DNA of 64,000 nt, from assembly GCF_048544455.1 (NCBI RefSeq), contig NC_133538.1, forward strand, positions 20,600,969 to 20,664,968. The letters are read 5' to 3'. The translations under genes were made by a program, and so were the position numbers. This stretch comes from Silene latifolia. Taxonomy: Eukaryota; Streptophyta; Magnoliopsida; Caryophyllales; Caryophyllaceae. The notes under the pieces were generated by a model that did not search any database, had not been told where the DNA came from, and saw nothing but the letters and a program-made list of their open reading frames with translations. This document shows, piece after piece, positions 1 to 11,825 of the stretch (the stretch's first letter is position 1; every line of letters begins with the position of its first letter).

Positions 1-831
1 TTGGTTATAAGAAACCTCTCAATTCAACCAATAAAATGCATTAAAGAAGAGGCAAGTGGTAATTAGTTCACAGTTTTCCATTGTACACATGAACACCAAA
101 TAAAACAATAATGGTAAAAAGTAGTATAGTTGCAAATCTTAATTTGTGAGAATCAAGTTAAAACGACATATACCCTGTTTTCCATTGTTAGTGTTTGTTT
201 CAATTGTTTATATGTACCCTGCAGAAATGGTTGATTTGAACTAACGATTTTTTCTTTGAACTGACAATTTGAATTGTTTCCATGCAGTGATTATGCCGAA
301 CATTTTTTGCCGTTATTTTGGGAGCAATAGTAATGCAACTGAACATGATCGGGAGGACCAGGTGGTTGAGGATGAGGAAGATCCTGACCCTCCAACAACA
401 AGACAGAAGAACATGCAGGTGACTCTCTCATCGGCCCGTGCTCGGCAAGATAATTTTTGGTAAGTTTATGTTAATTTTTTTATTTTTAAAACTTAACATT
501 TACAGTTTTAATTTCAAATATTTATGTGTTTTTCAGGTAGAATGACAAACCAATCAAGAAATATGTTACTTGGTCATTCACCCGTAACACAGGAGATGAG
601 TACTTCACTAGGTGGGGTGAAGCGAGTAACGCACAACATCAGAAGATGTGGAATTACTTTGCGGTAATTATGTTTTTCAATAATAATTTTCTTAAGTTTA
701 TAATCATTTTCTCAAGTTTATAAGAATTTTCATAAGTTTTATATGACTAATTTCACAATTGTTTTTGAAACAGACTCATGTAACTATGATCCTGTGCCTG
801 AGTGGCAGTCGAGGGTAACGAGGCGGATTAC

Positions 832-2543
832 TGATGCGTGTCTAATATATGATGTTTTGCACCTCATTTCACACGCATTTCAGAGCTCAATTGAGTAGTT
901 TATGCTACTATTTCCCTTGTTTCATGTATTTCTTCCTTTTTGTGTGATATTGCAGAAATATGAAGATTTCAGCGGAAAATGAGCCAAATCCGTCCCTAAG
1001 TGTTTAGCATTGCATTTGACATGGAGTAAAGACTCGGGAAGCAAACTTGGTGCGCATTTCAAGGCCTGAAAGACATATTTGCGAGATTTTAGAAGCGAAC
1101 TACCAGCTACAGTGGTCTATAGACTGACCTACATGGTCTATAGACTGTCAGAATGCTTCTCGACATTGCAGCCTGCTTCAGATGGAAATATCTCGAGTTC
1201 TAGACCTGATAATCGAGTGATTCGAATTGGAGGTGAAAGATTATCCTTTTAGCTTTCTAACGCCGCATAGAACTCCTGATTCGACCAAGTAACAAAGAAA
1301 TGGCAGCTGTATTAAGATCGGTGCGCGTTGCAGGAATCGTCAGAAAGCAATTCTGTACAGCGCATGTGGTCGATCGACTTGTCCAAGTGGTCGATCGACC
1401 ACCCCACGAGCTGTTGCGCAAGTTAAAAGATCGAGAATTCCAAAGCCCATTGTGATTAGATTTAGGAATAGAGGTTACGCAGGATTATTCCTATATAACA
1501 TAACCTTAGTTTTCAGAAGAAGGATCGAGTTTTTATCATTCAGTTCTTAGATACAATTCAACATTCATTAGTTTAGATTATTTCCGTCAATAAAGTTTAC
1601 TCTTTGCATTCGGTTTTGATCTTTCCTTCCTGTTCTATACGGTATTCTTCTGTTCTTATATTCCGTTTTTATTGCTTTCGTTCGTAGTATAGAATTGCTA
1701 GGTTAGATCTCCCGAAACCAAATTATCATTTTATGTTAATCGTTTGTTTAGATAATTTAAGTAAGATTTCGAATACTTTAATTGTTTATTTTATTGCTAT
1801 TTTTATCACAAGTATGAGTAGTTAAACCGTCATTTCTAGGATGTAGGGGAGCTATAGCGTAGATGGCATAAATTACAGGCGATTTCGATACACAGTATGG
1901 TCGATCGACCGGTACCCATGGTCGATCGACTGGTTACGCGTCTGGTTTTGCTTTGTTTGTTTCGTTAAGTGCTTTATCTTTCAATGAGACCGAAAGGAGA
2001 CTTGATAGATGCTTAAACTTTGACCATCCCGTAGATCGAGAGATAGGAATGGACAATAATTAACGAATTAAAACGACTAAATTGCTAAGATCGAGAGATA
2101 ACGTGATTTAGTTTGCATTAGGAATCATTAATCAAGAACGAGAGTTAGTATTAATGAGACTTGGGGATTAGTAGCATAGGCCGAGAGGTAGCTACTATAT
2201 AACATGGGCCGAGAGGACTTGTTTTCCCCATTCTTCGCGACCGTATTTCGAAGTTACCTAGGATTATGTGCCATCGTATCTATAGTGACCCGATCATCCT
2301 AGCTCCTTTTTATTATTTGTTCACATCTTTAATTTTATTCCGTATTTTTATTGTCTTATTTATTTTTATTTGCATTTAGTTTAGTTATTAATCAATCCAA
2401 ACCCCCACAACTGTTACCCTTAGACTAAAATTAAAAGCAACTATTATCTCCCTACCTCCCTGCGGATCGACCCTTACTACCGCTTGCTAGTAGTAGTTTG
2501 GTTTTATAAATATTATTTTTGATACTCACTTCGACAGGTATCA
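832..2543. mobile_element. Solo LTR inside the CACTA gene
   Basis: The 1712-bp block begins TGATGCGTGTC and ends GACAGGTATCA (TG...CA). It is flanked by perfect 5-bp duplications ATTAC at 827-831 and 2544-2548. There is no internal coding region or second LTR, so it is a solo LTR left by LTR-LTR recombination. The last 90 bp (CGGATCGACCC, GGTTTTATAAATATT) resemble the U5 end of the Athila LTRs further right in the window, which suggests a Tat/Athila-type source. The lineage is uncertain. Confidence 0.88.
1368..1498 (+). promoter_or_regulatory. U3 promoter of the solo LTR: GGTCGATCGACC palindromes plus TATA box
   Basis: Copies of GGTCGATCGAC(C) occur at 1368-1378 and 1389-1400. A TATA box (TATATAA, 1492-1498) lies about 95 bp downstream. 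Two further copies occur at 1899-1910 and 1920-1930, downstream of the presumed start. The motif is a perfect 12-bp palindrome. Its role as a promoter element is inferred from position. Confidence 0.5.
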
Positions 2544-3860
2544 ATTACCACTCTTATTAATAGACTAAAATATAATAAGAAAAAGCCAAAGTGGGTGCCT
2601 GTTACTTGGTGGGAGAACCTTAGGAATAGGCCAAATGATACTACTTTTGCCAAACATTCGAAAATCAACGCGGCAAATAGGAAGTCGGGTGGTAAATATG
2701 GGAAAGCATTGGGCACCCACACTCTTGTTTGGAAGAGTTGCTCCGATGCTTTCAAGGAATTGGTAAGTGTTGTTTATATTGCTTTTAAAAAGTTGTTAAT
2801 ATATATGATTGACAAATATATACTTGATTTTACTTGTTTCCATACTAATTTCAGGGTCAAGAGGCCACCCCCCACAAGTTTTTCACGAAGACGAAGAAAA
2901 ATAAGAAGGGCGAGTGGGTTAACCCTCGAGCGGCTGAGATTGAGGTAAGTTTTTGTATTCAATTTAATATTTATTTTTATTACAAAGAACGATAATATCT
3001 TTCTTATAAAGATAGGTGTATATATATATATATATATCATTTCTGACGATTTTCTCTTTTTTCAGCGTGATTTCCAAGCGGAGATGAGTCAACCATTGCC
3101 ACCTGGACAGTCTCCCGACGAGATTAGGGCGTACTACAAGGCTGTAGGAGGCTTTGACAAGAAGAACCGGATATTTGGGACCGGAGATAAAGGGGCCAAA
3201 ATATGGTATGATCTTCCTCCTAACAAAGCTGGCCGACGGTCTTTCTCTTATGCTCCTAGCATGATTTCACAGCTTTCTACCCAAATGAATGATGAGCGAG
3301 CCGCTCAAATTGCTCTTGAAAGACAGGTTCGTGAACAGGCTGAACAAATGGCGGCAATGCAAAAGGCTTGGGCTGATATGCAAGCATCTCAACCCCCAAA
3401 CACGTGTTCACAATTTCCTCCATATAGGCGGGATGACTTTGGGGGTGGTGATGACGGGTTTGGAGGTAGTGGTAGTTTTATTGAGCCTATAAGTTAGAGC
3501 CTTTAGGTTATAGCCTTCAGGTTAGAACCTTTAGTTTGGTTAGTATTGTCGTCTAGTAGGGAGTATAAAAAACATGGTAAGACAATTCTCTTCCGTGTTT
3601 AATTAGTAAGACAATGTACGAATTTGACTATCTTTTTATGTAAAACATTTTGCGTTCAATTCTCTTTTGTTGTCTATTGATTCCCGCATTAGCGGTCGAC
3701 GTGAAAATGGATTCCTGCTTGGCGGTCGATGATTGTATGTGTTTTGCAGGTTTTGGTTATATTGGAAATGATGCAAATAGGCATCGTGGTTGTATTTGAA
3801 ACGATGCAAAAAATGCATCGTGGCTGGACAGCAGGATACTGTTTCCAGGCCTGTTTTTCA

Positions 3861-4345
3861 ATAATCCTGACGGAAATTCCGTCAGTAATTCCAAAATACC
3901 GACGAAATTTCCGTCATAGCCTTCTTCCCTCATTTTTCCAGAATTAACCAGTAACTGCCACGTGTCCCACAAACTGACGGAATTTCCGTCAGTAAAATGA
4001 AAAAAATGACGGAAAATCCGTCACGTACATCTTTTTAATGTGATTTCAACAGCTACACTGAATTGCCACGTGTCTCAAGTACTGACGGAAAATCCGTCAG
4101 TAAAACGAAAAAACTGACAGAAAATCCGTCACTTTTAAGCTAGAAATAAAGATGGAATTCCCGTCAGTGATCCGTCAGTGTTTTGAAATACCGACAGAAA
4201 TTCCGTCAGGATAGGATTTTTACTGACGAAATAAGCTGACCCTGTTTACTAACCGAATTTCCGTCAGGAAATGGAAATACCGACGGAAAAGCCGTCAGTA
4301 TGGCCTTAATTTTTCCGTCGGTATCCCCGCGTTTTCGTTGTAGTG
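3861..4345. repeat. CACTA subterminal palindromic repeats and 3' terminus
   Basis: More than ten variants of TGACGGAAATTCCGTCA are spaced by 10-50 bp, in both orientations because the unit is itself a palindrome. The block ends with the CACTA terminus. Subterminal arrays of this kind are transposase-binding sites in En/Spm elements; binding here is inferred. Confidence 0.8.
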
Positions 4346-5629
4346 GGCTAACCCATTATCAAAGTGATTATATTCTAAACCAAACTAGAATGGTATATCA
4401 TGTAGATGATGCAAGACTCAAATTGGTAACCCAAGATTAAACTTTAAATTCTGGAATGATGAACGCAAAGAGTTACCAAGTACCCTTGGAACCATTAGAT
4501 TGCTAATCTTATGGTATATGCGTATCTTGTATTCAAAGCAAGATGTCTCGTACCTTTTGGTTAAAAAGTAGATCGAGGATGCAAATCATTGATCCAGAAA
4601 TGATTGATCATTTTTTTTTACCGACGATTGAGTTTATACTTTAGTGTTTACTTAATGAGGTACTAAGAGAAATCTTTGAAGAAGTTCAAAAGAGTTCAAA
4701 GAATCACGATTTAGTCGGGATGGGATTATCTAAGTGAAGACTTTGATATAAGCCAAAGGAAGAGTGATATAGTATCACAAGTTAATATCTCTTAACACGC
4801 ATTATGTAATAAGGTGTAGTTAAATGAAGAAATCAAACCTTACTCGATATGGTTTGGACTTTAATCATGTTACTTTGAGTTACTTGATCTTATTTTGGGG
4901 ATTTTATCATTTTTTCAGTTATTTTTCCACTAAATCTAAACGATTCATATGAGATATGAAATGGTAGGGTACCATGCTTGTAAGTTTTCACAAGAAACAA
5001 ATGCTCATTTTTCCTTACTATAATCACGAGTACAACGGGTTTTTGGCTCGTGAAGCTGTCTTTCTAGAATACAAGTTTATTTCTAGAAGACAGAGTGGGA
5101 GAAAATATACAAGAGCCACAAAAAAATTGTGTCAAAAATTGTATGTCGCAAGAAACTGGTCTTTCTTGGCTACATGACGTTGTCTTCCTTGGCTACATGA
5201 CCTTTTTTCTTCGAAACCTAGGAGGTTGAACTCATCACTTGTTGAAGATGATGAATCCGTGTTACTTTTAGAAATTAAAGATCTTGCAACTTACAAAGAA
5301 ATTGTTTGATTCAAGTTACTTCTGGAAAGTAATGAACATATGACTTACATGAGAGTGTTTAAGTCACAACTCAATACAAGGCTTAGAGCCATAAAAATCC
5401 GAAATAAATTCCAAGTGGAATTGTTGGATATCAAAGCGGATGTCAAAGCTTGATTAGTTACAAAGTGTTTTGTACTATTCGGATCTTCTTAGGGATTGTG
5501 TTTCATTATGATGAGATATATAGCGAGTGAATCTAAAGTCCTTTTCTTCAAAGAAGGAATGCATTCGATACATGTTATGAGTTTTGTAGATTCTTACAAT
5601 CCCAAGACAATGTGCAACTTAAGATATAG
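4346..5629 (+). pseudogene. Decayed Copia internal region, 5' part up to mid reverse transcriptase
   Basis: There is no long open frame. From about 5240 to 5629 a multiply frameshifted Copia RT can be followed (DVKA, SFVDSYNPKTMCNLRYSLK). It continues without loss across the Tekay insertion at 13884. The first 900 bp are AT-rich, have only short ORFs and cannot be assigned firmly. They may be Copia integrase or spacer, or other old sequence. The 5' LTR is not in the window. Confidence 0.5.
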
Positions 5630-6940
5630 TGTAACACCCCCATACTCCAAGTGCCTTACTAAGACCACTCAGGTATGAAGACATTACCATCTCGGTTACC
5701 CGAGGCAATGATAATCAAACAACAATGAAGAAACAACGTTTAATATAAATAGTTTAACGAATAGTTACAATCCTCAAAACCAAACCAAAAGTACGATACA
5801 TGATTCCAAACTGACTCTTCTAACTGAAATGTAAATAAACTAAAGGCTACAAATGAAGACTCCTATCATCATGTCGTGGCATCCCAAATATCCCGCATTT
5901 ACTCATCTCAATACCTCGCTCAATATCTGCTCCACCATCCCGAATGGATCACCGCAGTTTACAAAACAACACCGGGTCGTACTAATCACACAATCAATAT
6001 GTATAACGACAATAAGATAAACAGACAGCTTAACTGTACACACACACACACAACCAACCAATTCCCATCATCTCAATACTGACTGTCCACTGGACCAGCC
6101 CTGCCAGTGGGGGACCGCAGCCGTACCCACCAAATCCCCGCTCCACATAGTGAGCGATAACCCTGTCCATTAATGTGCACATCCCTTCTGTGGCGGGTTC
6201 CACGGAAGGCGAAACTAGGCGTGAAGTCACTCCCGCAAGTGACCCCACTCAGCCGAGGCCACGCCTCGCGAACCATCAACAACGATCACAACCACAATCA
6301 CAAGACAATTATTATATCAAACAACCAAACACAACACATCAACCAATATCCCATTATGGGACTAATACCGAGTAGGAAATCCTACCCGGTATGCACACAA
6401 TCGTACGGTCTCTACTGAGTCAAAAGCCTCTCTTCTATGAACCCTCCTCCTATCATATAACACATAGAGGCTACACATCACATACTACACATAAAAACCC
6501 CCAATCTCTAAATTAGGGTTTAACCAAACCAAAGGAAATACAATAAAAAGGGTACATAGATCTTACCCTCGACGCAAGGAACTCAACGATACGAATAACG
6601 ACAAGAATCGACCGTCTCGAACTCCGGAATTGCTAAGAATGCGATTAGGAAGATGAACTTGTTGCTTTCTCTCTTAAACAAGGTTTTAGATTTTGTAAAA
6701 GTGATTTAAAAATGAATGACGAAACTTAAATACCTTAATCGCATAATTAACAAAACCCGAGAAAACTCCCCGTAAAACCGGACACTCGATCGAGTACCCA
6801 AGGTACTCGATCGAGTACCCCCTTACTCGATCGAGTACCCAAGAGGTTAGAAACTATTTTATTTCGCAACTTACCCTTACTCGACAGAGTAAGGGCTACT
6901 CGATAGAGTACCCCAAGACTCATAGATACGGAGTATTACA
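5630..6940 (-). repeat. Tekay-type 3' LTR (left copy)
   Basis: The 1311-bp copy is very similar along its length to 12546-13878. In element orientation it carries an ACTCGATCGAGT cluster near its start (6784-6912 on the plus strand) and a CTCGGTTACCCGAG hairpin near its end (5691-5704). Confidence 0.9.
6784..6912. repeat. ACTCGATCGAGT palindrome cluster in the left LTR
   Basis: Three perfect ACTCGATCGAGT copies are followed by relaxed versions (ACTCGACAGAGT, ACTCGATAGAGT), each 8-20 bp apart. In element orientation they are at the start of U3, upstream of a TATTTAAG TATA-like box. Confidence 0.8.
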
Positions 6941-6962
6941 GTCTTCCCTCCTTAAAAGGAAC
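6941..6962 (-). promoter_or_regulatory. Polypurine tract of the Tekay-type element
   Basis: Directly next to the 3' LTR, the minus strand reads AAGGAGGGAAGAC, a purine run of the kind used to prime plus-strand DNA synthesis. An imperfect hairpin TTCGTCCCCGAAG follows at 6963-6975. Confidence 0.8.
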
Positions 6963-7160
6963 TTCGTCCCCGAAGTTCAAACCACTACTAACCAAAGGTA
7001 CTCCCACAACATTCCCGACTCAAAATCCAAACAAAATTTAACATAAAACATGATACTAGCCCGACTCATCCCGACAAACATACCGACACAACATATAAAA
7101 GGGGTATAAAACTCTTAAAACTGCTCGCGATCATCTCCTACCCCCCTAAAAGAAACAAGG

Positions 7161-7445
7161 TTACGTCCCCGTAACCATACATACCTGATCAAAAAGGAAA
7201 GGGTAACGCTCTTTCATAGCTTCCTCTGGCTCCCATGTAGCTTCCTCGGTCTCGTGGTTAGACCACAGGATCTTAAGCAAAACTGTCTCACCACTCCTAG
7301 TCTTTCTAACCTTTCGGTCTAGAATCTGCTTAGGCACCTCAAGATATGATAAGGACTCATCTAGCTCTAAGCTCTCTGCCTCCAACACATGTGACGGGTC
7401 ACTCACATACTTCCGCAGCTGCGATACATGAAACACATTATGCAC
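7161..7445 (-). pseudogene. Tekay-type integrase C-terminus with chromodomain-like region
   Basis: The frame starts HNVFHVSQLRKYV, the typical end of the Gypsy integrase C-terminal domain. It continues with LSYLEVPKQILDRKVR, LLKILWSNHETEEATWEPEEAM and ends LFDQV. The WSNH...TWEPE block is a chromodomain-like fold, in known chromoviruses thought to steer integration to marked chromatin. It is frame-shifted relative to the upstream integrase fragment (7451-7804), so it cannot be translated as one protein in this copy. Confidence 0.85.
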
Positions 7446-7450
7446 TCTCT

Positions 7451-7804
7451 CTAACGCAATGGTAAAGCCGGACGATAAGCAACTTCCCCAACTCGCACTA
7501 AGATCTCATAAGGCCCTATAAACTTCTGACTTAACTTGCCTTTCTTCCCAAATCTCATAACCCCGCGCATAGGAGATACTTTCAAAAGAACCTTGTCCCC
7601 AACTTGAAACTCTATGTCCCGACGATGTAGATCCGCATAACTCTTTTGTCGATCCCGAGCCGCTCTCATCCGTTCCCCGATCATCTTAATCTGTTCCACC
7701 ATCTCATGCACCATCTCTGGTCCTAAAACCACCGCCTCAAGACTATCGTCCCAACAGATTGGACTCCTACATCTCCTCCCATACAAAGCCTCAAACGGTG
7801 CCAT
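7451..7804 (-). pseudogene. Tekay-type integrase, C-terminal linker fragment
   Basis: The fragment opens with APFEALYGRRCRSP, a signature just downstream of the integrase catalytic core in Gypsy elements. It continues with QKSYADLHRRDIEFQVGDKVLLKVSP and KLSQKFIGPYEIL, the GPY/F region. It is separated by frameshifts from both the catalytic core and the chromodomain-like part. Confidence 0.88.
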
Positions 7805-7847
7805 ACCTATACTTGTGATAATAAGCTGTTATTGTAAGAAAATTCTA

Positions 7848-8537
7848 TCAAGTCCAAATTCTCCGCTCCCAGCTACCACCAAAATCCATCAACACAAGCT
7901 CGCAACATATCCTCAAGTGTCTTGATTGTTCTCTCGATCTGCCCGTCGCGCAGATGAAATGCTTTGTACTCATCTTCAAAGTTGTTCCCAACGATTCCTG
8001 CAACTCCTTCCAAAACCTCGATATAAACCTCGCATCTCTGTCAGACACTATGTCCTTAGGGACTCCATGTAACTTAAGCACGTTCTTTCGATAGGCCATA
8101 GCCAATTGTGCCTTAGTCCATGTATCTTTCATTGGAACAAAGTGAGCTGACTTGGTCAAACGATCCACTATCACCCAAATCATGTTGTTACCTTGTTGAC
8201 TCTTTGGCAAACCCACAATGAAATCCATGGAAATGGATTCCCACTTCCACTCAGGCACCTCTAAAGACTGAATCTTACCTTGTGGTCGTCGTTGTTCCCC
8301 TTTAACTCTCTGGCATGTCAAACAACGGGACACAAACTCAGCTGTCTCTTTCTTCATCCCAGGCCACCAAAACGTTTTCTTCAAATCCTTGTCTAGCTTG
8401 TCTCCACCCGGATGAACTGAATATGGTGTGCAATGTGCCTCTGTCATGATAGTCTTTTTCAACTCCTCGTCATTAGGAACACACCACCTACCATCAAACC
8501 TCAAACTACCGTCTGTATGAATAGAAAATCGGGACAC
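7848..8537 (-). pseudogene. Tekay-type integrase: zinc-binding domain and catalytic core
   Basis: It begins with an HHCC zinc-binding domain (HCTPYSVHPG...CLTCQRVK). The core shows the first Asp in SMDFIVGLP and the second in IVSDRDARF. The final Glu region (DGQIERTIKTLEDM) is present at about 7905-7945 but in another frame, so a frameshift near 7950-7990 breaks the DDE core. Upstream it joins RNase H in the same frame through a single TAG stop at 8547-8549. Integrase inserts the DNA copy into the genome; this copy cannot encode a whole enzyme. Confidence 0.9.
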
Positions 8538-8546
8538 TGTCCCTTT

Positions 8547-9782
8547 CTACTCCACTCTCCACTCCACTATCTTAGGATCCAAAGCCTGCTTATCCCGAAT
8601 ATCATCATAAAACTCCAGATGTACTGTCATATCACCCATGGCATCTCCTTTCTGCATCATATGTATCCCAAAACTCGCTACCTCATCTCTTAGCCTCATC
8701 AAAGATAGAGCTGTACACAGGGAATGTACACTCTTCCTACTCAAAGCATCAGCAACAACATTGGCCTTCCCATCATGGTAGATAATTTCCATGTCGTAAT
8801 CGCCAATCAACTCCATCCACCTCCTCTGCCTCATGTTCAACTCCTTCTGCGTGAAGATGTACTTAAGACTCTTGTGATCAGAAAATACCTTAAAGATTGC
8901 TCCATAAAGGTAATGTCTCCAAATCTTGAGAGCAAACACCACTGCACCCAACTCCAGATCATGAGTAGGGTAGTTCTCCTCATAAGGCTTTAATTGCCTA
9001 GAAGCATAGGCAATCACTTTGCCATTCTGCATCAACACACATCCCAGCCCATTCTTCGAGGCATCTGTATAAACCTCAAAGTTCTCGCTCCCTTCAGGCA
9101 ATGCTAAGACTAGAGCCGTGGTCAAACGCTCCTTTAATGTTTGGAACGCCGTCTCACAACTCTCATCCCAACGAAACCTGTTCTCTTTCCTCATCAACGC
9201 TGTCATCGGTCTAGCTATCTTGGAGAAATCTTTCACGAACCGTCTGTAGTATCCAAATAAACCCAAGAAACTCCTAACCTCGTGAACATTCTTTGGTGCT
9301 TCCCACTTTGTCACTGCCTCAATCTTCGCCGGATCCACAGCTACCCCATCTTTAGAGATTACATGCCCCAGAAAAGCAACTTTCTCTAACCAGAACTCAC
9401 ACTTGGACAGCTTAGCATACAACTCATGATCCCTCAAAGTCTGCAACACGATCCTCAGATGCTCCTCATGCTCCTCCTTAGTCTTAGAGTAGACTAAGAT
9501 ATCATCGATAAACACCACTACAAACTGGTCCAAGAACTGTCTGAAGATTCTATTCATCAAATCCATAAACACTGCCGGCGCATTAGACGACCCAAACGGC
9601 ATCACCACATACTCATAATGGCCATACCTCGACGTGAAAGCTGTCTTTGGTATGTCCACCTCTCTAATCTTCACCTGATGGTACCCCGACCTCAAATCAA
9701 TCTTAGAAAAGACTGTTGCACCGCTCAACTGATCAAACAGGTCATCTATCCTTGGCAAAGGATACTTGTTCTTTATCGCCAC
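8547..9782 (-). pseudogene. Tekay-type reverse transcriptase and RNase H
   Basis: This is the longest open frame of the element, about 411 residues. RT motifs appear in order: [22 protein letters not shown], the catalytic [14 protein letters not shown] and FLGHVIS. RNase H follows with [13 protein letters not shown], a Glu in [11 protein letters not shown], and [11 protein letters not shown], ending at [10 protein letters not shown] catalytic residues look intact. The N-terminal RT part lies upstream to about 10345 and includes CIDYRELN after a TAG stop near 9816. It is fragmented by further stops and frameshifts. Confidence 0.93.
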
Positions 9783-10345
9783 ACGGTTCAGCTCCCTGTA
9801 ATCTATGCATAACCTCTAACTCCCATCTTTCTTCTTCACGAAAAGAACTGGTGCTCCCCACGGCGATACACTTGGTCTAATGTATCCCTTCTCTATCGAT
9901 CATCCAATCGCTTCCTAAGTTCCTCCATCTCCTTAGGACCCATACGTGTACGGTGCCTTAGAGATTGGCCCGTCCCCGCTTCAACTCAACGGTGAAATCT
10001 ATCTCCCTCTTCGGTGGCAACCCCGGAATCTCCTCTCGAAAAACATCCGCAAACTCCCCACCACCGGTATCTCATCAATCGCGGGACTCTCTATCCGATC
10101 ATCTCTCACATGGCACAAGATCAGCGGACATCCCTTCCTCAGATAAGACTTCAAGGTGACAGCTGCAATCAACTTAACTTTGGGTTTGACTAGAAACCCA
10201 CGATAAGACACACTAACACCCTTAGGACCTCTTAAAGACACTTTCTTTTGATGACAAACATCTTAGCTTTATACTTTCCTAACCAATCCATCCCAACTAT
10301 CATCTCAAAACCGTTAAAAGGAAACTCTAGCAAGTCTACAGGAAA
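9783..10345 (-). pseudogene. Tekay-type protease-RT linker and RT N-terminus, broken
   Basis: Short minus-strand frames here include VLFVKKKDGS, then a stop, then [12 protein letters not shown], which is the start of Gypsy RT. The part nearer 10345 corresponds to the protease-RT linker. No frame longer than 80 codons survives. Confidence 0.7.
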
Positions 10346-10837
10346 TCAACTTGCCCAACTATCAAAGATACATCCCCTGAACAATCTCCCACACGATACC
10401 GACTCACCCGAAGGTATGAAAACTTGCTCACTAACAGACTCATATACTCTCAAACCCAACTCATTTTGACATGACTCAAGACACAAACGACTGAGAAGCC
10501 CCGAATCAAACAAAACAAAGGTAGGAATACCATTAACAAGGAATGTACCGGTGATAACGTGCGCATCTTCCTCAGCTGCTTTCTTCTCCATCATGAATAA
10601 CTTGCCACTGGTCTTCTGCCCACCTCCCTGGACAGTACTAGCTGATGTGGTCGGCTTAGCACCCGACCCTTGATTGTTGTTATTGTTGTTCGCTGGTGTT
10701 TTCTGATAAGAATTACCGCCGTTGCGGTTGCCTCCACTCTGGTAACTCGACTTCCCGGTTTGGCCATGATCCAGCCGGTCTGCTCGCGAAGCTCTGCGCA
10801 GGTCTCTGGAAAGATCCCGGTGCACTTGTGCACTCAT
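10346..10837 (-). pseudogene. Tekay-type gag C-terminus and aspartic protease
   Basis: A Gln/Asn-rich linker leads into VITGTFLVNGIPTFVLFDSG, the start of the retropepsin-like domain with its catalytic Asp in FDSG. Straight after DSG the expected Ala-Ser/Thr and flanking residues are lost (SGLLSRLC), which suggests a small frameshift inside the active-site loop. The downstream ELGLRVYE and VFIPSGESV remain recognisable. Protease would process the polyprotein; it is probably non-functional here. Confidence 0.82.
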
Positions 10838-11060
10838 GTCTCTTGTGGCCTACACCACCATAGCTATAGCAAGTAACTCCCCAACTATTACTCACACTCC
10901 CACGGCCACGCCCAAAGGAAGCCCCAACACTGAACCCAGACCCAGAAGAAAATCCCTTAGACTGATTGTGGTTGCCTTTCTTGTGATTAGATTGGCCACC
11001 ACCCTCGCTCTCAGACTTCCTCTTCTCACCACCTAACCTCTCCCGAGCCATCTCCACCAA
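10713..11060 (-). pseudogene. Tekay-type gag nucleocapsid region with a defective zinc knuckle
   Basis: A basic Gly/Ser-rich stretch precedes CYSYGGVGHKRHEC, which fits the CX2CX4HX4C knuckle except that the second Cys is Tyr. The knuckle binds element RNA in functional gag proteins. The frame overlaps the protease frame in another register, showing a frameshift between them. Confidence 0.8.
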
Positions 11061-11287
11061 CCTCTCGGCTCTCCCGGCTCTCTCTCATAAGCTTCCTTAA
11101 CATCAGTAAGGACTCCCACGGGTAACTTATCCATAATCTTAGGGGTCAACCCCTCTCAAACCTCAATGCCGATTCTCCTCACTCAAACCCATATCCTCGA
11201 TACCTAGACTTCTCATTGAACAGCCTGTAGTACTCGACCCACGGACATCTCGTGATCATCTTAAAACCATCAAACTCTTCTCTCATC

Positions 11288-11741
11288 TTAATCCTCACAT
11301 GTTCCTAGTACGAACTCCTTCCTCACAGCCCTACGAAACTCCTCCCAAGGTATAGCAGGTAAGCCTTGGTTTGTATATATCTCCTTAGCACTCACTTTCA
11401 CCGAATCCCACCACTTGCCCGCGCTCCCTCGGATAGAACGCAGCTGTTCTACCCTCATCTCATCGGACACGGTGAACCAAATCTAATATGTTCTCCATCT
11501 CACTCAGCCAACTATCAAGAAGGTTAGGTTCCCCAACTCCCTTGTATTCTTTCAGGTTAAACCTCGCAATGTAAAGGCTGATTTTTGAATGATCAACCTC
11601 CTTCTCCTTATCCTTATTCTTGTCCTCATTCACTTTCTTTAGGGTCTCAGTAAGAGCATCCTGGTGCTCTAACATCTTAACGATGTCATCCACGGTCATA
11701 AGCTCAGCTCTCGCATACAAAGCAGTTCTCTTGGGCGGCAT
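11288..11741 (-). pseudogene. Tekay-type gag N-terminal part
   Basis: The start is placed at 11741 (MPPKRTAL) because the upstream frame runs through the palindrome array and is not protein-like. It continues with a coiled segment (ALTETLKKVNEDKNKDK) and FNLKEYKGVGEPNLLDSWLSEMENIL, typical of the retrotransposon gag domain. A frameshift near 11465 moves the rest (MRVEQLRSIRGSAGKWWDSV, PWEEFRRAVRKEFV) to another frame. About 200 bp between 11061 and 11287 are gag-like but broken. Confidence 0.85.
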
Positions 11742-11825
11742 CTTGAAACTATACATATATAAGAAAGGGTAGATATGAACATACGTACTAAACCTCAAAA
11801 CACGAAAACACGCCACCCAGAACCC

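Larger units (their letters stand above)
287..3497 (+). pseudogene. CACTA transposase-associated protein (En/Spm, Transposase_24-like), interrupted
   Basis: Exon-like blocks are visible at about 287-459, 541-663, 773-831, 2549-2765, 2855-2944 and 3066-3497, separated by AT-rich introns with GT/AG ends. Recognisable motifs are KKYVTWSFTR, WVPVTWWENL, KSGGKYGKALGTHT, GEWVNPRAAEIE and a C-terminal coiled-coil stretch (IALERQVREQAEQMAAMQ) before a Gly-rich tail. These match the plant En/Spm transposase family that accompanies CACTA elements. The reading frame before 831 resumes after 2543, so the solo LTR sits inside an exon. The junction near 536-541 carries an in-frame stop in the obvious splicing, another sign of inactivation. 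The family call is from motif memory. Confidence 0.75.
1..4345 (+). mobile_element. CACTA (En/Spm) DNA transposon, 3' portion, split by a solo LTR
   Basis: The stretch ends at 4345 in a terminus whose reverse complement starts CACTACAACGAAAACGC, the CACTA-type terminal inverted repeat. The last 480 bp are dense in GACGGAAATTCCGTC palindromes, the usual subterminal repeats. The coding part resembles the plant En/Spm-type transposase-associated family. The 5' end lies left of the window, so the 3-bp target duplication cannot be checked. A 1712-bp solo LTR interrupts it at 832-2543. Because Copia-like sequence starts immediately after 4345, the CACTA element probably inserted into the Copia element. 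Confidence 0.85.

Noticed and set aside
6030..6248. ORF pairs in the Tekay LTRs (also at 12901-13116)
   Set aside because: Present in both LTRs by duplication, with no start context or domain, and broken differently in the two copies.
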